Source of the DNA: Desulfurococcales archaeon
GTDB taxonomy: Archaea > Thermoproteota > Thermoprotei_A > Sulfolobales > Ignisphaeraceae
Assembly (NCBI GenBank): GCA_027066265.1
Contig: JAMOOB010000277.1
Coordinates: 1 to 8,870, forward strand
DNA length: 8,870 bases
Reading direction: 5' to 3'
The notes beneath the pieces were generated by a model. It did not search any database, was not told the origin of the DNA, and saw nothing but the letters and a program-made list of their open reading frames with translations. Numbering within the stretch: the stretch's first letter is position 1; every line of letters starts with the position of its first letter. Both the position numbers and the translations under genes were made by a program. Positions 1-6,132 of this stretch are shown piece after piece.

Positions 1-435
1 GTCTCCAGCTGCTACCCAGTGAACACAGATCTCTCCACGATCTTCGTAGACGTCGATCACCGCCGTACCCGGAGTGTTGGTTATGGCTATGGAGAGCGCC
101 GTCAATCCAAACCCACTCTTCGTAGCGGGTTCTAGGCATACGATCCGAGGCTTCATGGGTCTCAACCCGAGTCCACGAGCAATGAAATCCAGATGCGCTC
201 GAGTTTCGTGGACGAGGAAGTACTTCGTGGTGAACGCTACGAGCTTACCGAGCCTACGTATATCGAGACTCTTCCTCCAATCCTCAACGATGAGTGGTCC
301 CAGAGCTAGTCCTACGATTAGCGAGACCACGATGCCCGTAACCACGTCGTAGATCCTCGTAGATCCCGTGTAGATGATGTAGAGCGCGAAGCAGAGGATC
401 GATAGAGCTAGGGATCTAGCTAACCTCGACCTCAT
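1..435 (-). CDS. mnhE: MnhE/MrpE-family antiporter subunit, 3' end cut by window
   Basis: This is a small membrane subunit of an Mrp/Mbh-type cation/proton antiporter module. Reading the minus strand from an ATG at 435 gives an open frame of 145 codons that runs off base 1. Hydrophobic segments lie near residues 7-22 and 30-50. The family hallmark is near the C-terminus, residues 111-140, where ALSIAITNTPGTAVIDV followed by an ICVHW pair matches the conserved MnhE pattern of an ANxITLTPGT-like turn followed by VH. Its start overlaps the end of mnhC by 20 bases, and a GGTGAG ribosome-binding sequence inside mnhC lies about 7 bases upstream, so translation is probably coupled. MnhE proteins are usually about 160-170 residues, so roughly 20 residues lie beyond the window. 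Assignment rests on the motif and on the neighbours. Confidence 0.85.
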   Translation of the reverse strand, partial: MRSRLARSLALSILCFALYIIYTGSTRIYDVVTGIVVSLIVGLALGPLIVEDWRKSLDIRRLGKLVAFTTKYFLVHETRAHLDFIARGLGLRPMKPRIVCLEPATKSGFGLTALSIAITNTPGTAVIDVYEDRGEICVHWVAAGD

Positions 436-862
436 CAACGAGCTCACCCTTCTTCATCTCGCTAACGCGATCCATCTCAACCGTTCCGAAGTGACGATGC
501 GTGTAGAGGATGAGCGTAGCTAGGAAGATCGTTACAGCGAGGTTTATCACGATAGCCGTAAGCACCAATGCTTGGGGTAGTGGATCCACGCTTCTAGAGA
601 CGAAGTTCGCAAGTAGCTTCTCCGAAGCCTTGCTCCACTCCGTGAAGACTGGTGGTACGGGAGTTCCTCCACGACTCAGTCGGTACCCTACGAGGATAGC
701 GAAGACGTTGACCGTGTCCCCCAGCATCGTCAAGCATATCAACTTCTTCACGAGGTTCTTCCTAGCTATCACGCCATACATCGATGCTCCTAGGTTTGCG
801 TAGAGCGAGAACAGTACGATGAGAGCCACCAGAGTCTTTGGATCACCAACCACGGTCTTCAC
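416..862 (-). CDS. mnhC: MnhC/MrpC (NuoK-like) antiporter subunit
   Basis: The product is a NuoK-like integral membrane subunit of the Mrp/Mbh antiporter module, expected to help form the ion path beside MnhD/MnhA. Three hydrophobic helices are visible near residues 10-32, 38-60 and 95-120. The diagnostic motif DPLPQALVLTAIVI sits at residues 93-106, just before the third helix, as in MnhC proteins. At 148 residues it is longer than the usual 110-120; the extra length is a linker between helices 2 and 3 and a charged tail (about 121-148) with many Glu and Lys. The start is GTG at 862, inside the end of the upstream MbhE-MnhB fusion gene (20-base overlap); a second GTG at 853 is a possible alternative. 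It is the fifth gene of the operon and itself overlaps mnhE. Confidence 0.9.
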   Translation of the reverse strand: MKTVVGDPKTLVALIVLFSLYANLGASMYGVIARKNLVKKLICLTMLGDTVNVFAILVGYRLSRGGTPVPPVFTEWSKASEKLLANFVSRSVDPLPQALVLTAIVINLAVTIFLATLILYTHRHFGTVEMDRVSEMKKGELVDEVEVS

Positions 863-1649
863 CCACCAGCTCTCTACGAGCCGTCTCCTCGTCTAGGGCA
901 AGCGTTAGGAAGACGAGGGTGAAGCCGGCGGCTACGGCGAGAGCTTCGAAGATGTTGAATAGAATAACGGAGCCTCCCGAAGGAACGTCGAGGATCCACG
1001 GTGGGTAGGAAAGCGGTGCACCTACCTTACCCTGGTTCTGCAGAACGTATGCATCGATCCCGAGAACGATCCCTGCGATGAGGGGTCCGAGGGCGGTGAG
1101 AGCTATCGCTACGAGAGCTAGGTTCCTCACGATCAGCGCCTTAACGTAGGTTACTCCGAGATCGAGAAGCTTCCTACGACCGAACACGACGAGTGCTACC
1201 ACGGGTGCTACCGCAGCGATAGCACCTCCCTGGAAACCACCGCCCGGTGTTAGCTGTCCGTGGAGAGCCGTTGCCGCTGCTACGATCAGTATCATCGGTA
1301 CGGATACGAGCGTTGCGTACCTAACGATAAGCGAGAGCCTTTCCCCAACCAATCCCAGCGACCTGGATGTGGTTCGGTACAGCGCTAGCGTTGCAACGAT
1401 GGCTCCGTAGAACACAACGGTTTCGAACACCGTGTCGAGACCTCTGAAATCCCATACCACGGCGGTAACGGCTTCCGGACACATCGACGTGTTGAAGGGG
1501 TTCCACGGACGGTAGCTACGCTCCAGCAAAGCCTTCGCGAGCTCTCGAAGATCGTTGGGTGGTATCGGTCCTAGGGCTCCTAGGTACGTTGCGTAGGCTA
1601 GGAGCAGCACGGTGAAGACCACGGCTAGAGCAACGACTACGTTCCTCAC
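843..1649 (-). CDS. MbhE-MnhB fusion subunit of Mrp/Mbh antiporter
   Basis: One 268-residue polypeptide carries two modules that are separate genes in the Pyrococcus mbh operon. Residues 1-92 resemble MbhE: an N-terminal helix (3-24), a soluble loop, then VTAVVWDFRGLDTVFETVVF at 61-80, the conserved block that precedes the second helix. Residues 105-252 are an MnhB domain with HGQLTPGGGFQGGAI at 130-144, the strongest MnhB signature, and NIFEALAVAAGF at 232-243. About six hydrophobic segments are visible. The GTG start at 1649 overlaps the previous gene's stop as GTGA, with GAGGTGG directly upstream, so coupled translation is likely. Role inferred from the family: membrane scaffold and ion path of the sodium/proton module. 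The reading frame is continuous, so the fusion appears genuine. Confidence 0.88.
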   Translation of the reverse strand: MRNVVVALAVVFTVLLLAYATYLGALGPIPPNDLRELAKALLERSYRPWNPFNTSMCPEAVTAVVWDFRGLDTVFETVVFYGAIVATLALYRTTSRSLGLVGERLSLIVRYATLVSVPMILIVAAATALHGQLTPGGGFQGGAIAAVAPVVALVVFGRRKLLDLGVTYVKALIVRNLALVAIALTALGPLIAGIVLGIDAYVLQNQGKVGAPLSYPPWILDVPSGGSVILFNIFEALAVAAGFTLVFLTLALDEETARRELVGEDRGW

Positions 1650-1912
1650 CTTCCCACCTCTTCGAACCTTCCCACCTTCTTGATTAGGAGCACGATGAGG
1701 AGCGGGTAGATGCCTACGGCTACGGCTACGTAGACCAGAACGATGTCTGGAGCCATCAGTACGTAGAACAGGAACGCGTAGAGCGTGCTCTGCAGAGCCG
1801 AGAACAGTGCTGCTCTAAGGAGATCCCTATCGAGTACCGCCATGATGGTTGCGAAGACCGAGAGCAACGAAGCGAACCCGATCATGGCTAGGCACAGGGT
1901 TGCTGCATCCAT
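1646..1912 (-). CDS. DUF4040/MbhD-like antiporter subunit
   Basis: This 88-residue hydrophobic protein corresponds to the DUF4040 (MbhD) subunit found between MnhG and MbhE/MnhB in membrane-bound hydrogenase and Mrp-type operons. It has three predicted helices, near residues 3-25, 31-52 and 56-77. The stretch APDIVLVYVAVAVGI at 54-68 matches the family's conserved APDVALT-type block in the last helix. The ATG start at 1912 lies 2 bases after the mnhG stop, and its TGA overlaps the GTG start of the next gene by 4 bases. A basic tail (KKVGRFEEVGR) follows the last helix. Identification depends on position in the operon as much as on the short motif. Confidence 0.8.
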   Translation of the reverse strand: MDAATLCLAMIGFASLLSVFATIMAVLDRDLLRAALFSALQSTLYAFLFYVLMAPDIVLVYVAVAVGIYPLLIVLLIKKVGRFEEVGR

Positions 1913-1914
1913 GG

Positions 1915-2265
1915 CTAGGCACCCGAGCTAGGCTCTTCCTCGACGGCACGAGTTCTAAGAACAGCGCGTGCAATTGCATGCGTTCCAGCTCCAGCCATGA
2001 TGAAGGTTATCGCTGCCGTGACCACGGCTCCACCAGCTACGTACCACCTGTACGTACCTAGGAAATCGCTTCCAGCAGCGATGAGAGCCGCTCCGATTAG
2101 TGGAACGACGGCTCCACCAATGCTCCCCACGGTAAGGGCGTGTATCCTTAGGTAGAAGCTGCGTAGCCTATGCATGAGTATGGCTGCGATGAGATCGCAT
2201 GCTATACCTATCGCAACCAGTACCTGCCCCAGCACTACGAGGATCCAGCTAAGCATCGTAGCCAT
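1915..2265 (-). CDS. mnhG: MnhG/MrpG antiporter subunit
   Basis: This is a 116-residue three-helix membrane protein of the MnhG/MrpG family, a small subunit of the sodium/proton antiporter module. Helices are near residues 6-29, 45-63 and 74-95. Two family blocks are clear: MHRLRSFYLRIHALTVGSIG at 31-50 (the RLxDFYxRxHAxT pattern) and GTHAIARAVLR at 94-104 (the HAIARA pattern after the last helix). The ATG at 2265 starts 4 bases after the mnhF stop, and the end of mnhF supplies a GGGG-containing ribosome-binding sequence. A short acidic tail ends the protein. Order F-G-MbhD is the usual order of this module. Confidence 0.9.
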   Translation of the reverse strand: MATMLSWILVVLGQVLVAIGIACDLIAAILMHRLRSFYLRIHALTVGSIGGAVVPLIGAALIAAGSDFLGTYRWYVAGGAVVTAAITFIMAGAGTHAIARAVLRTRAVEEEPSSGA

Positions 2266-2269
2266 GGAT

Positions 2270-2554
2270 CTACCCCAGCTCTTTCGATTCCAAGTACTTA
2301 GCTACGTAGATATCCAGGGCATAGATCCAGAGCACCAAAGCTATGGCGCACGGAATCGTTATGGGAGTTCGAAGCAGTATCGAGAGGATCACGAGGAAAG
2401 CAGCGAGATCGTAGCTAAGAGCATCGACGACCAGCACCAGATCGGGTACTCTCCTCGGTTCCCTAAACATTCTAGCCACGTATATCGCGAAGGCTAGGAG
2501 GTAGAGAGGGATCGCGTAGCTGAGGAACGTCGTTACCCAGCTCTCTAGATCCAC
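2270..2554 (-). CDS. mnhF: MnhF/MrpF antiporter subunit, GTG start
   Basis: This is the first gene of the antiporter operon: a 94-residue, three-helix membrane subunit (helices near 8-28, 39-61 and 66-86). The MnhF signature FREPRRVPDLVLVVDAL at residues 30-46 matches the family's RGPTxxDRVLALDAL block in the loop before helix 2. The frame stays open upstream to 2785, but that part lies antisense to the amidohydrolase gene, is rich in Ser/Thr and makes no family sense. I chose GTG at 2554 because GAGAGGTG lies 7-14 bases upstream and because the resulting length is typical (about 90-95). The divergent gap 2555-2654 should hold its promoter. Confidence 0.87.
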   Translation of the reverse strand: MDLESWVTTFLSYAIPLYLLAFAIYVARMFREPRRVPDLVLVVDALSYDLAAFLVILSILLRTPITIPCAIALVLWIYALDIYVAKYLESKELG

Positions 2555-2603
2555 CGCTCTCCACCTCTCAGAGTAGCGAACGTGCTTCGTGGCTAGGGTA
2601 GCA

Positions 2604-2612
2604 GAAATAAGC
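2604..2612. promoter_or_regulatory. candidate divergent TATA-like element between mnhF and amidohydrolase
   Basis: The 100-base divergent gap contains GCAGAAATAAGC at 2601-2612. Read on the plus strand it offers an AAATAAG box about 48 bases before the ATG at 2655; read on the minus strand it offers CTTATTTC about 52 bases before the GTG at 2554. With an archaeal TATA-to-start-site distance near 25, either transcript would include its Shine-Dalgarno sequence (GAGGT at 2640-2644 for the plus gene). A second plus-strand candidate, GTTTATC at 2624-2630, would leave almost no leader. This is inference from spacing only. Confidence 0.3.
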
Positions 2613-2654
2613 TGAGTACTTAGGTTTATCGAACTAGTCGAGGTAAGGCTCTCC

Positions 2655-3980
2655 ATGAGCATAGCGCTGAGGAACTGTAGATTCGTTGTCGATGCCCCCA
2701 GCCCTAGCGAGGTAAGGGTTAGGGAAGGAATCGATATCGTTATCGAGAACGGGATCATTACGTGCGTTGGCGAATGCCGAGACATCGCTACGGGTATCGA
2801 GGAGATCGATTGCGGTAACTACGTAGCGATCCCGGGACTAGGCAACGCGCATACGCACGCAGCCATGGTTGTTCTGCGTGGGTACGCAGACGACTACGAG
2901 CTTTTCGATTGGCTTCCAAGGGTTTGGAGAGCAGAACGATTCCTAACACCCTCGATCATCGAGCACGCAACAGCGATAGCATGCATGGAGATGGCTTCCT
3001 GCGGCACAACTGCTTTCCAAGACATGTACTTCTTCCCCGAGAAGGTCGTCGAGATCGCGCAGAGCTTCGGTCTAAGAATCCGTACGGGTCCGATAGCAGG
3101 CATGCATAGGGTTGAGGATCTCAAGCACTGGCTATCCATGCGTAGCAAGCTCTTCGAACCCGTGATAAACATCCACTCGATCTACGCCCTCGATCTCGAG
3201 ACCTTGGAAACGTGGTTCGGTGCTTCGAAGGATCTAGGCATCGATGTGCATATACATCTCTCCGAAACGAGGAGGGAGCTGTATATCTGCAGGAAGAAGC
3301 TGGGTTTCTTCCCCGTGGAATTCCTAGAGAAACGTGGTTGGTTAAGCGAACGCATCGTTGGTGTTCACTTGAACTGGGTTACTTCGTGGGAAATCGAGTA
3401 CCTAGCTAAGCGAAGGGCTAGGGTAGTCGTGAACCCATCGAACGGTGCGAAGCTTGCCGTAGGAGGCTTTACTCCGGTCAAGGAAATGATCTCGAGAGGC
3501 ATAGTCGTTGGTCTGGGTACCGATGGTGCGTGTAGCTCGAATAAGCTTAGCGTACTCAACGAGATGAGGATGCTCGTACTGCTCTACAGACATAGCTACT
3601 GGGATACCGAGCTGAGAGCTAGCCACGCTCTCTACATCGCTACGAAGGGTAGCTACCAAGCCATGGGGTTCCGAGGAGGGTTGGTAGAGCCCGGGTACGT
3701 AGGAGACATCGTTCTTCTAAACCTTCGAAGCCTACGCATGTATCCACCAACGAGGAAGAGGGTGGGTAGCCACGTTGTCTACGCTGCTGAGTGTAGCGAC
3801 GTTGTCTACACCATTGTTGGTGGACGAATCGTGTGGAGCCCTAACCACGTAGAGAGGTTTGCAAAAGAATTGGAGTGGAGATCGAGACAGCTAGAGAGCT
3901 ACGTAGCTCTAAGCGATGGGCTCGCCGAAGAGAAGGAGCTGAGCGAAGAACCTCCCTGGAGACGAGGTTCGGAAACCTAG
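2655..3980 (+). CDS. amidohydrolase, adenosine/SAH/MTA deaminase type
   Basis: This is a 441-residue cytosolic metal-dependent hydrolase of the ATZ/TRZ-MtaD-DadD branch of the amidohydrolase superfamily, which deaminates adenine-containing nucleosides such as S-adenosylhomocysteine, methylthioadenosine or 5'-deoxyadenosine. A small beta domain (1-58, continued at 345-395) flanks the TIM barrel. Metal and catalytic positions are intact: HTH at 66-68, H201 and E204 in HIHLSE, H238 in GVHLN, and D290 in GLGTD. RGYADDYELFDWL (75-87) and NPSNGAKLAVGG (260-271) are typical of the nucleoside deaminase branch. ATG at 2655 has GAGGT 10 bases upstream. A charged tail after about 405 is not part of the core. 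The exact substrate cannot be read from sequence; purine salvage or recycling of SAM by-products is the likely role. Its TAG overlaps the stop of the convergent ATPase gene. Confidence 0.87.
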   Translation: MSIALRNCRFVVDAPSPSEVRVREGIDIVIENGIITCVGECRDIATGIEEIDCGNYVAIPGLGNAHTHAAMVVLRGYADDYELFDWLPRVWRAERFLTPSIIEHATAIACMEMASCGTTAFQDMYFFPEKVVEIAQSFGLRIRTGPIAGMHRVEDLKHWLSMRSKLFEPVINIHSIYALDLETLETWFGASKDLGIDVHIHLSETRRELYICRKKLGFFPVEFLEKRGWLSERIVGVHLNWVTSWEIEYLAKRRARVVVNPSNGAKLAVGGFTPVKEMISRGIVVGLGTDGACSSNKLSVLNEMRMLVLLYRHSYWDTELRASHALYIATKGSYQAMGFRGGLVEPGYVGDIVLLNLRSLRMYPPTRKRVGSHVVYAAECSDVVYTIVGGRIVWSPNHVERFAKELEWRSRQLESYVALSDGLAEEKELSEEPPWRRGSET

Positions 3981-5356
3981 CGATCGGAGATCTCGGCAAG
4001 GGGTTTCAGCTCGATAACGTCTCTGGAATCGATTACCCAGCTCGGTTTCTCATCTCCTTCGAACCTCTTCGCCGCTACGAAGATCTTCTCGATGCTGTAG
4101 TCCTCGGGTACGAGTCTAGGAGCTCTGCTAGCGAGTCTACGCTTGATACGCTCAGCTTCGCTTAGATCGATCGAGCTCCACTTAGCTTCCACCACGACGA
4201 TGCGCTTCCTATCCGGATCCAGCAACGCGATATCGATCTCCTCACCCTTCTTCACAAGCTTTCCACGGATTCTATACCCCTCGATGCACAGAATCTTCTC
4301 TAGGTATATACCCACGATCTCTTCCCACACCGTAGCTACGTACGTATCGAGCCTAGCCATCACCGCGCTGAACGCTTCGTCGAACGCTTCGAGATCGAGA
4401 AGTTCCTGCACGGGTTCGATTAGGTGGTACCACGTGCGTAGAATGGGGTCCGAGATGCGGTACCGACCACGTTTATGGAATAGCGGAACCTCGCGCTCAA
4501 CGAAGCCTAGGTACTCCAACGTGTTTAGGTACTTCGATACGTGGCTAGGGTCGAGACCCGTGATCTGAGCGATCTTGGCTGGAGTATCGTAGCCTCTAGC
4601 GATCGCGGAGAGCACAGCGTTGTAGGTATGGGGATCCCTAAGCTCTTCGCGGAGCAAGAGCTCTCGCTCGGTTCTCACGGGTGCTCCGGGCTCGATGAGT
4701 AGTCTACGTAGGTTCTCTTCGAAGGATTGTCGAGGATCGAGCATACATAGGTAGAAAGGTATTCCTCCGAAGAGAGCGTATATCGCAACTATCTTCTCCG
4801 GTTCGTAGCTCGGTACGAAGCTCTTCACGTACCATGGGGGTAGCTGCGATAGCTTGATCCTGTACCTAGCACGTCCATAGAGAGGAGAACCTCCACCGAG
4901 AACCGAGCTCTCCATTACTCCGACGAGGCTTCCTAGAACTACTAGCGCTACGCGTGTACGTGGAAGGATCTCGTCTACGAACTGCTGAAGCTCGCTGAGA
5001 ACCCTAGGCGAAGACCTTACCCAGTACGTAAACTCGTCGATCACGATCGCGAGATCTCCGTGCCTCTCGACAACGAGTTGAAGTAGATCCGTTAACGTGG
5101 TTGGCGAGAGCCGAGCAATCAAAGGATCGTTCAGCGATCTGGAGCATGCTTCGGCGAACCTACGAAGATTGTATTCGTGGCTAGCTAGCTGAGCGAGGTA
5201 GTACACGTAGGGTTTTCCACGGAGCCACTCCTTAACAAGCCTAGTCTTGCCGATCCTCCTCCTACCGTACACAACGACGAAGCATGGTCTCTCCGACCAG
5301 CACCGTTCGAGAATCTCCAACTCGTGTTCTCTATCCACGAACTCTCTGCACAGCAC
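3977..5356 (-). CDS. archaeal ATPase (ATPase_2) with winged helix and DUF234 nuclease-like domain
   Basis: This 459-residue protein belongs to the large, lineage-expanded archaeal ATPase family (ATPase_2 plus DUF234). The N-terminus FVDREHELEIL is typical. Walker A is GRRRIGKT (31-38), Walker B is LAIVIDE (102-108), and a sensor-like VVLGSLVG lies at 139-146. A winged-helix region spans about 255-300 (TPAKIAQITGLDPSHVSKYL). The C-terminal DUF234 part carries a PD-(D/E)XK-like arrangement: E345/E346, D375 in GEEIDIALLD, and EAK at 390-392 in VVVEAKW, the pattern of a restriction-like nuclease. All key residues look intact. Start is read as GTG at 5356 because it keeps the conserved N-terminus; GGAG directly abuts it, too close for a normal ribosome-binding site. 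Biological role is unknown; the family is often linked to mobile or defence-related contexts, but none is visible here. Confidence 0.88.
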   Translation of the reverse strand: MLCREFVDREHELEILERCWSERPCFVVVYGRRRIGKTRLVKEWLRGKPYVYYLAQLASHEYNLRRFAEACSRSLNDPLIARLSPTTLTDLLQLVVERHGDLAIVIDEFTYWVRSSPRVLSELQQFVDEILPRTRVALVVLGSLVGVMESSVLGGGSPLYGRARYRIKLSQLPPWYVKSFVPSYEPEKIVAIYALFGGIPFYLCMLDPRQSFEENLRRLLIEPGAPVRTERELLLREELRDPHTYNAVLSAIARGYDTPAKIAQITGLDPSHVSKYLNTLEYLGFVEREVPLFHKRGRYRISDPILRTWYHLIEPVQELLDLEAFDEAFSAVMARLDTYVATVWEEIVGIYLEKILCIEGYRIRGKLVKKGEEIDIALLDPDRKRIVVVEAKWSSIDLSEAERIKRRLASRAPRLVPEDYSIEKIFVAAKRFEGDEKPSWVIDSRDVIELKPLAEISDR

Positions 5357-5390
5357 CTCCAGTACCCTACTCTGGAAGCCGGGCAGAGCC

Positions 5391-5400
5391 AGTATAGTAA
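5391..5400 (-). promoter_or_regulatory. candidate TATA-like element for the ATPase gene
   Basis: On the minus strand, TTACTATACT lies about 40 bases upstream of the GTG start at 5356. A start site about 25 bases downstream would give a leader of roughly 14 bases. It is the only TATA-like sequence in that interval, but the call rests on spacing alone. Confidence 0.35.
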
Positions 5401-5431
5401 CTTCCCTAGTAAAGCAGTTGAGATGCGTACC

Positions 5432-5493
5432 GCGACGCTAGGCGTACAGCGATCGAGAGGTTGGTCGATGTGTAGACGAGCTCTTAGCGTCGC
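5432..5493. repeat. 9-bp inverted repeat framing a possible stem-loop upstream of psmB
   Basis: GCGACGCTA at 5432-5440 and TAGCGTCGC at 5485-5493 are perfect inverted copies 44 bases apart. Inside them TACA (5445-5448) can pair with TGTA (5471-5474), and ATCGA (5452-5456) with TCGAT (5465-5469), leaving an 8-base loop. The right arm ends exactly where the TATA-like sequence of psmB begins, over the position expected for the BRE. It may be a regulator site, or an RNA fold if the stretch is transcribed. No tRNA features (T-loop, anticodon arm) and no C/D-box motifs were found. Confidence 0.5.
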
Positions 5494-5528
5494 TTAAATC
5501 CCTCCCCAACCCTATGTCTAGCTGGGTG
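5493..5528 (+). promoter_or_regulatory. psmB promoter and ribosome-binding site
   Basis: CTTAAAT at 5493-5499 is a good archaeal TATA-like element. A transcript starting about 25 bases downstream (near 5522) would begin just before GGTGA at 5525-5529, which sits 6 bases before the TTG start at 5536. The ordered spacing of the three elements supports both the promoter and the TTG start. Confidence 0.5.
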
Positions 5529-5535
5529 ACTGATC

Positions 5536-6129
5536 TTGGTGCTTACCGGAGCTACTGCTGTAGGGGTAAGGGTTAGGGATGGAGTCGTTCTAGGAGCTGA
5601 GAAGAGGGTTAGCTACGGTGGCTACATCGTTAGCCGTGCTGGCAAGAAGGTGTTTCGGGTAGGGGATAGAATGGCTTTCGCAGCCGCTGGTCTGTTCGCA
5701 GATATGCAGAGGATTAGCCGCATCATTGCCGCGGAAATCCGGTACCGAGAGATGCTAACCTCTTCCCGGATGAGTGTTCGTGCAGCCGCCAAGCTACTTT
5801 CATCCATTCTCTACAGCTACAAGAACGCTCCGTTCCTATCCGAGATACTATTCGGAGGAATCGATGATGAGGGTCCACACTTATACGTACTGGATTACGT
5901 AGGTTCGCTGATCGAGGACGATTACGCTGCCATCGGTACGGGTGCCGCCGTAGCCATAGGCATCGTGGAGTCGGAGTATCGACCAGACATGGGTTTGGAG
6001 GAAGCTGAGCAACTCGTTGTAAAAGCGATTCGTGCAGCTATTTCGAGAGATGCGATGTCGGGCGATGGAATCGATATCGCTGTGATCAGCCGTAGCGGTA
6101 TCGTTGAGAGATTCGTTCCGTTGGCGTAG
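5536..6129 (+). CDS. psmB: proteasome beta subunit, crenarchaeal type without Thr at canonical position 1
   Basis: This is a 197-residue beta-type subunit of the 20S proteasome, the cytosolic barrel that degrades proteins fed by an ATPase ring. The fold is recognisable from GVRVRDGVVLGAEKR (10-24), AGKKVFRVGD (35-44), ILFGGIDDEGPHLYVLD (104-120), GTG at 134-136 and SRDAMSGDGIDIAVI (170-184). Aligned with canonical subunits (G|TTTVGI), the processing site reads G|ATAVGV, so position 1 is Ala6 and the nearest Thr is Thr7; Asp17 is replaced by Glu22, while Lys33 (Lys38), Asp166 (Asp172) and the following SG are kept. From memory, crenarchaeal beta-1 subunits of Sulfolobus share this ATAVGL form, so it is probably the weakly active or inactive partner of a second beta subunit elsewhere. 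The start is TTG at 5536 (GTG at 5539 also possible). endoV begins 3 bases after its stop. Confidence 0.93.
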   Translation: MVLTGATAVGVRVRDGVVLGAEKRVSYGGYIVSRAGKKVFRVGDRMAFAAAGLFADMQRISRIIAAEIRYREMLTSSRMSVRAAAKLLSSILYSYKNAPFLSEILFGGIDDEGPHLYVLDYVGSLIEDDYAAIGTGAAVAIGIVESEYRPDMGLEEAEQLVVKAIRAAISRDAMSGDGIDIAVISRSGIVERFVPLA

Positions 6130-6132
6130 AGA

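Noticed and set aside
74..352. 92-codon plus-strand open frame at the window start
   Set aside because: It is antisense to mnhE, whose frame carries a clear family signature; the plus-strand product has no recognisable domain.
2555..2785. 77-residue N-terminal extension of MnhF on the minus strand
   Set aside because: It overlaps the amidohydrolase 5' end, has shadow-like Ser/Thr composition, and a GTG with a good ribosome-binding site at 2554 gives the normal family length.
3365..3659. Two minus-strand open frames within the amidohydrolase gene
   Set aside because: They are shadows of a gene with all catalytic motifs intact, and have no ribosome-binding site or family match.
5432..5493. 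Possible tRNA or C/D-box RNA in the psmB upstream gap
   Set aside because: There is a 9-bp closing stem but no T-loop, no anticodon arm and no RUGAUGA/CUGA boxes on either strand.
2711..5579. 15-base exact repeat GGTAAGGGTTAGGGA at 2711-2725 and 5565-5579, with a 12-base match at 7292-7303; telomere-like look
   Set aside because: Both long copies encode the same short peptide pattern VRVR(E/D)G with the favoured GTA, AGG and GTT codons. The third is a partial match in a promoter. Codon preference explains it.
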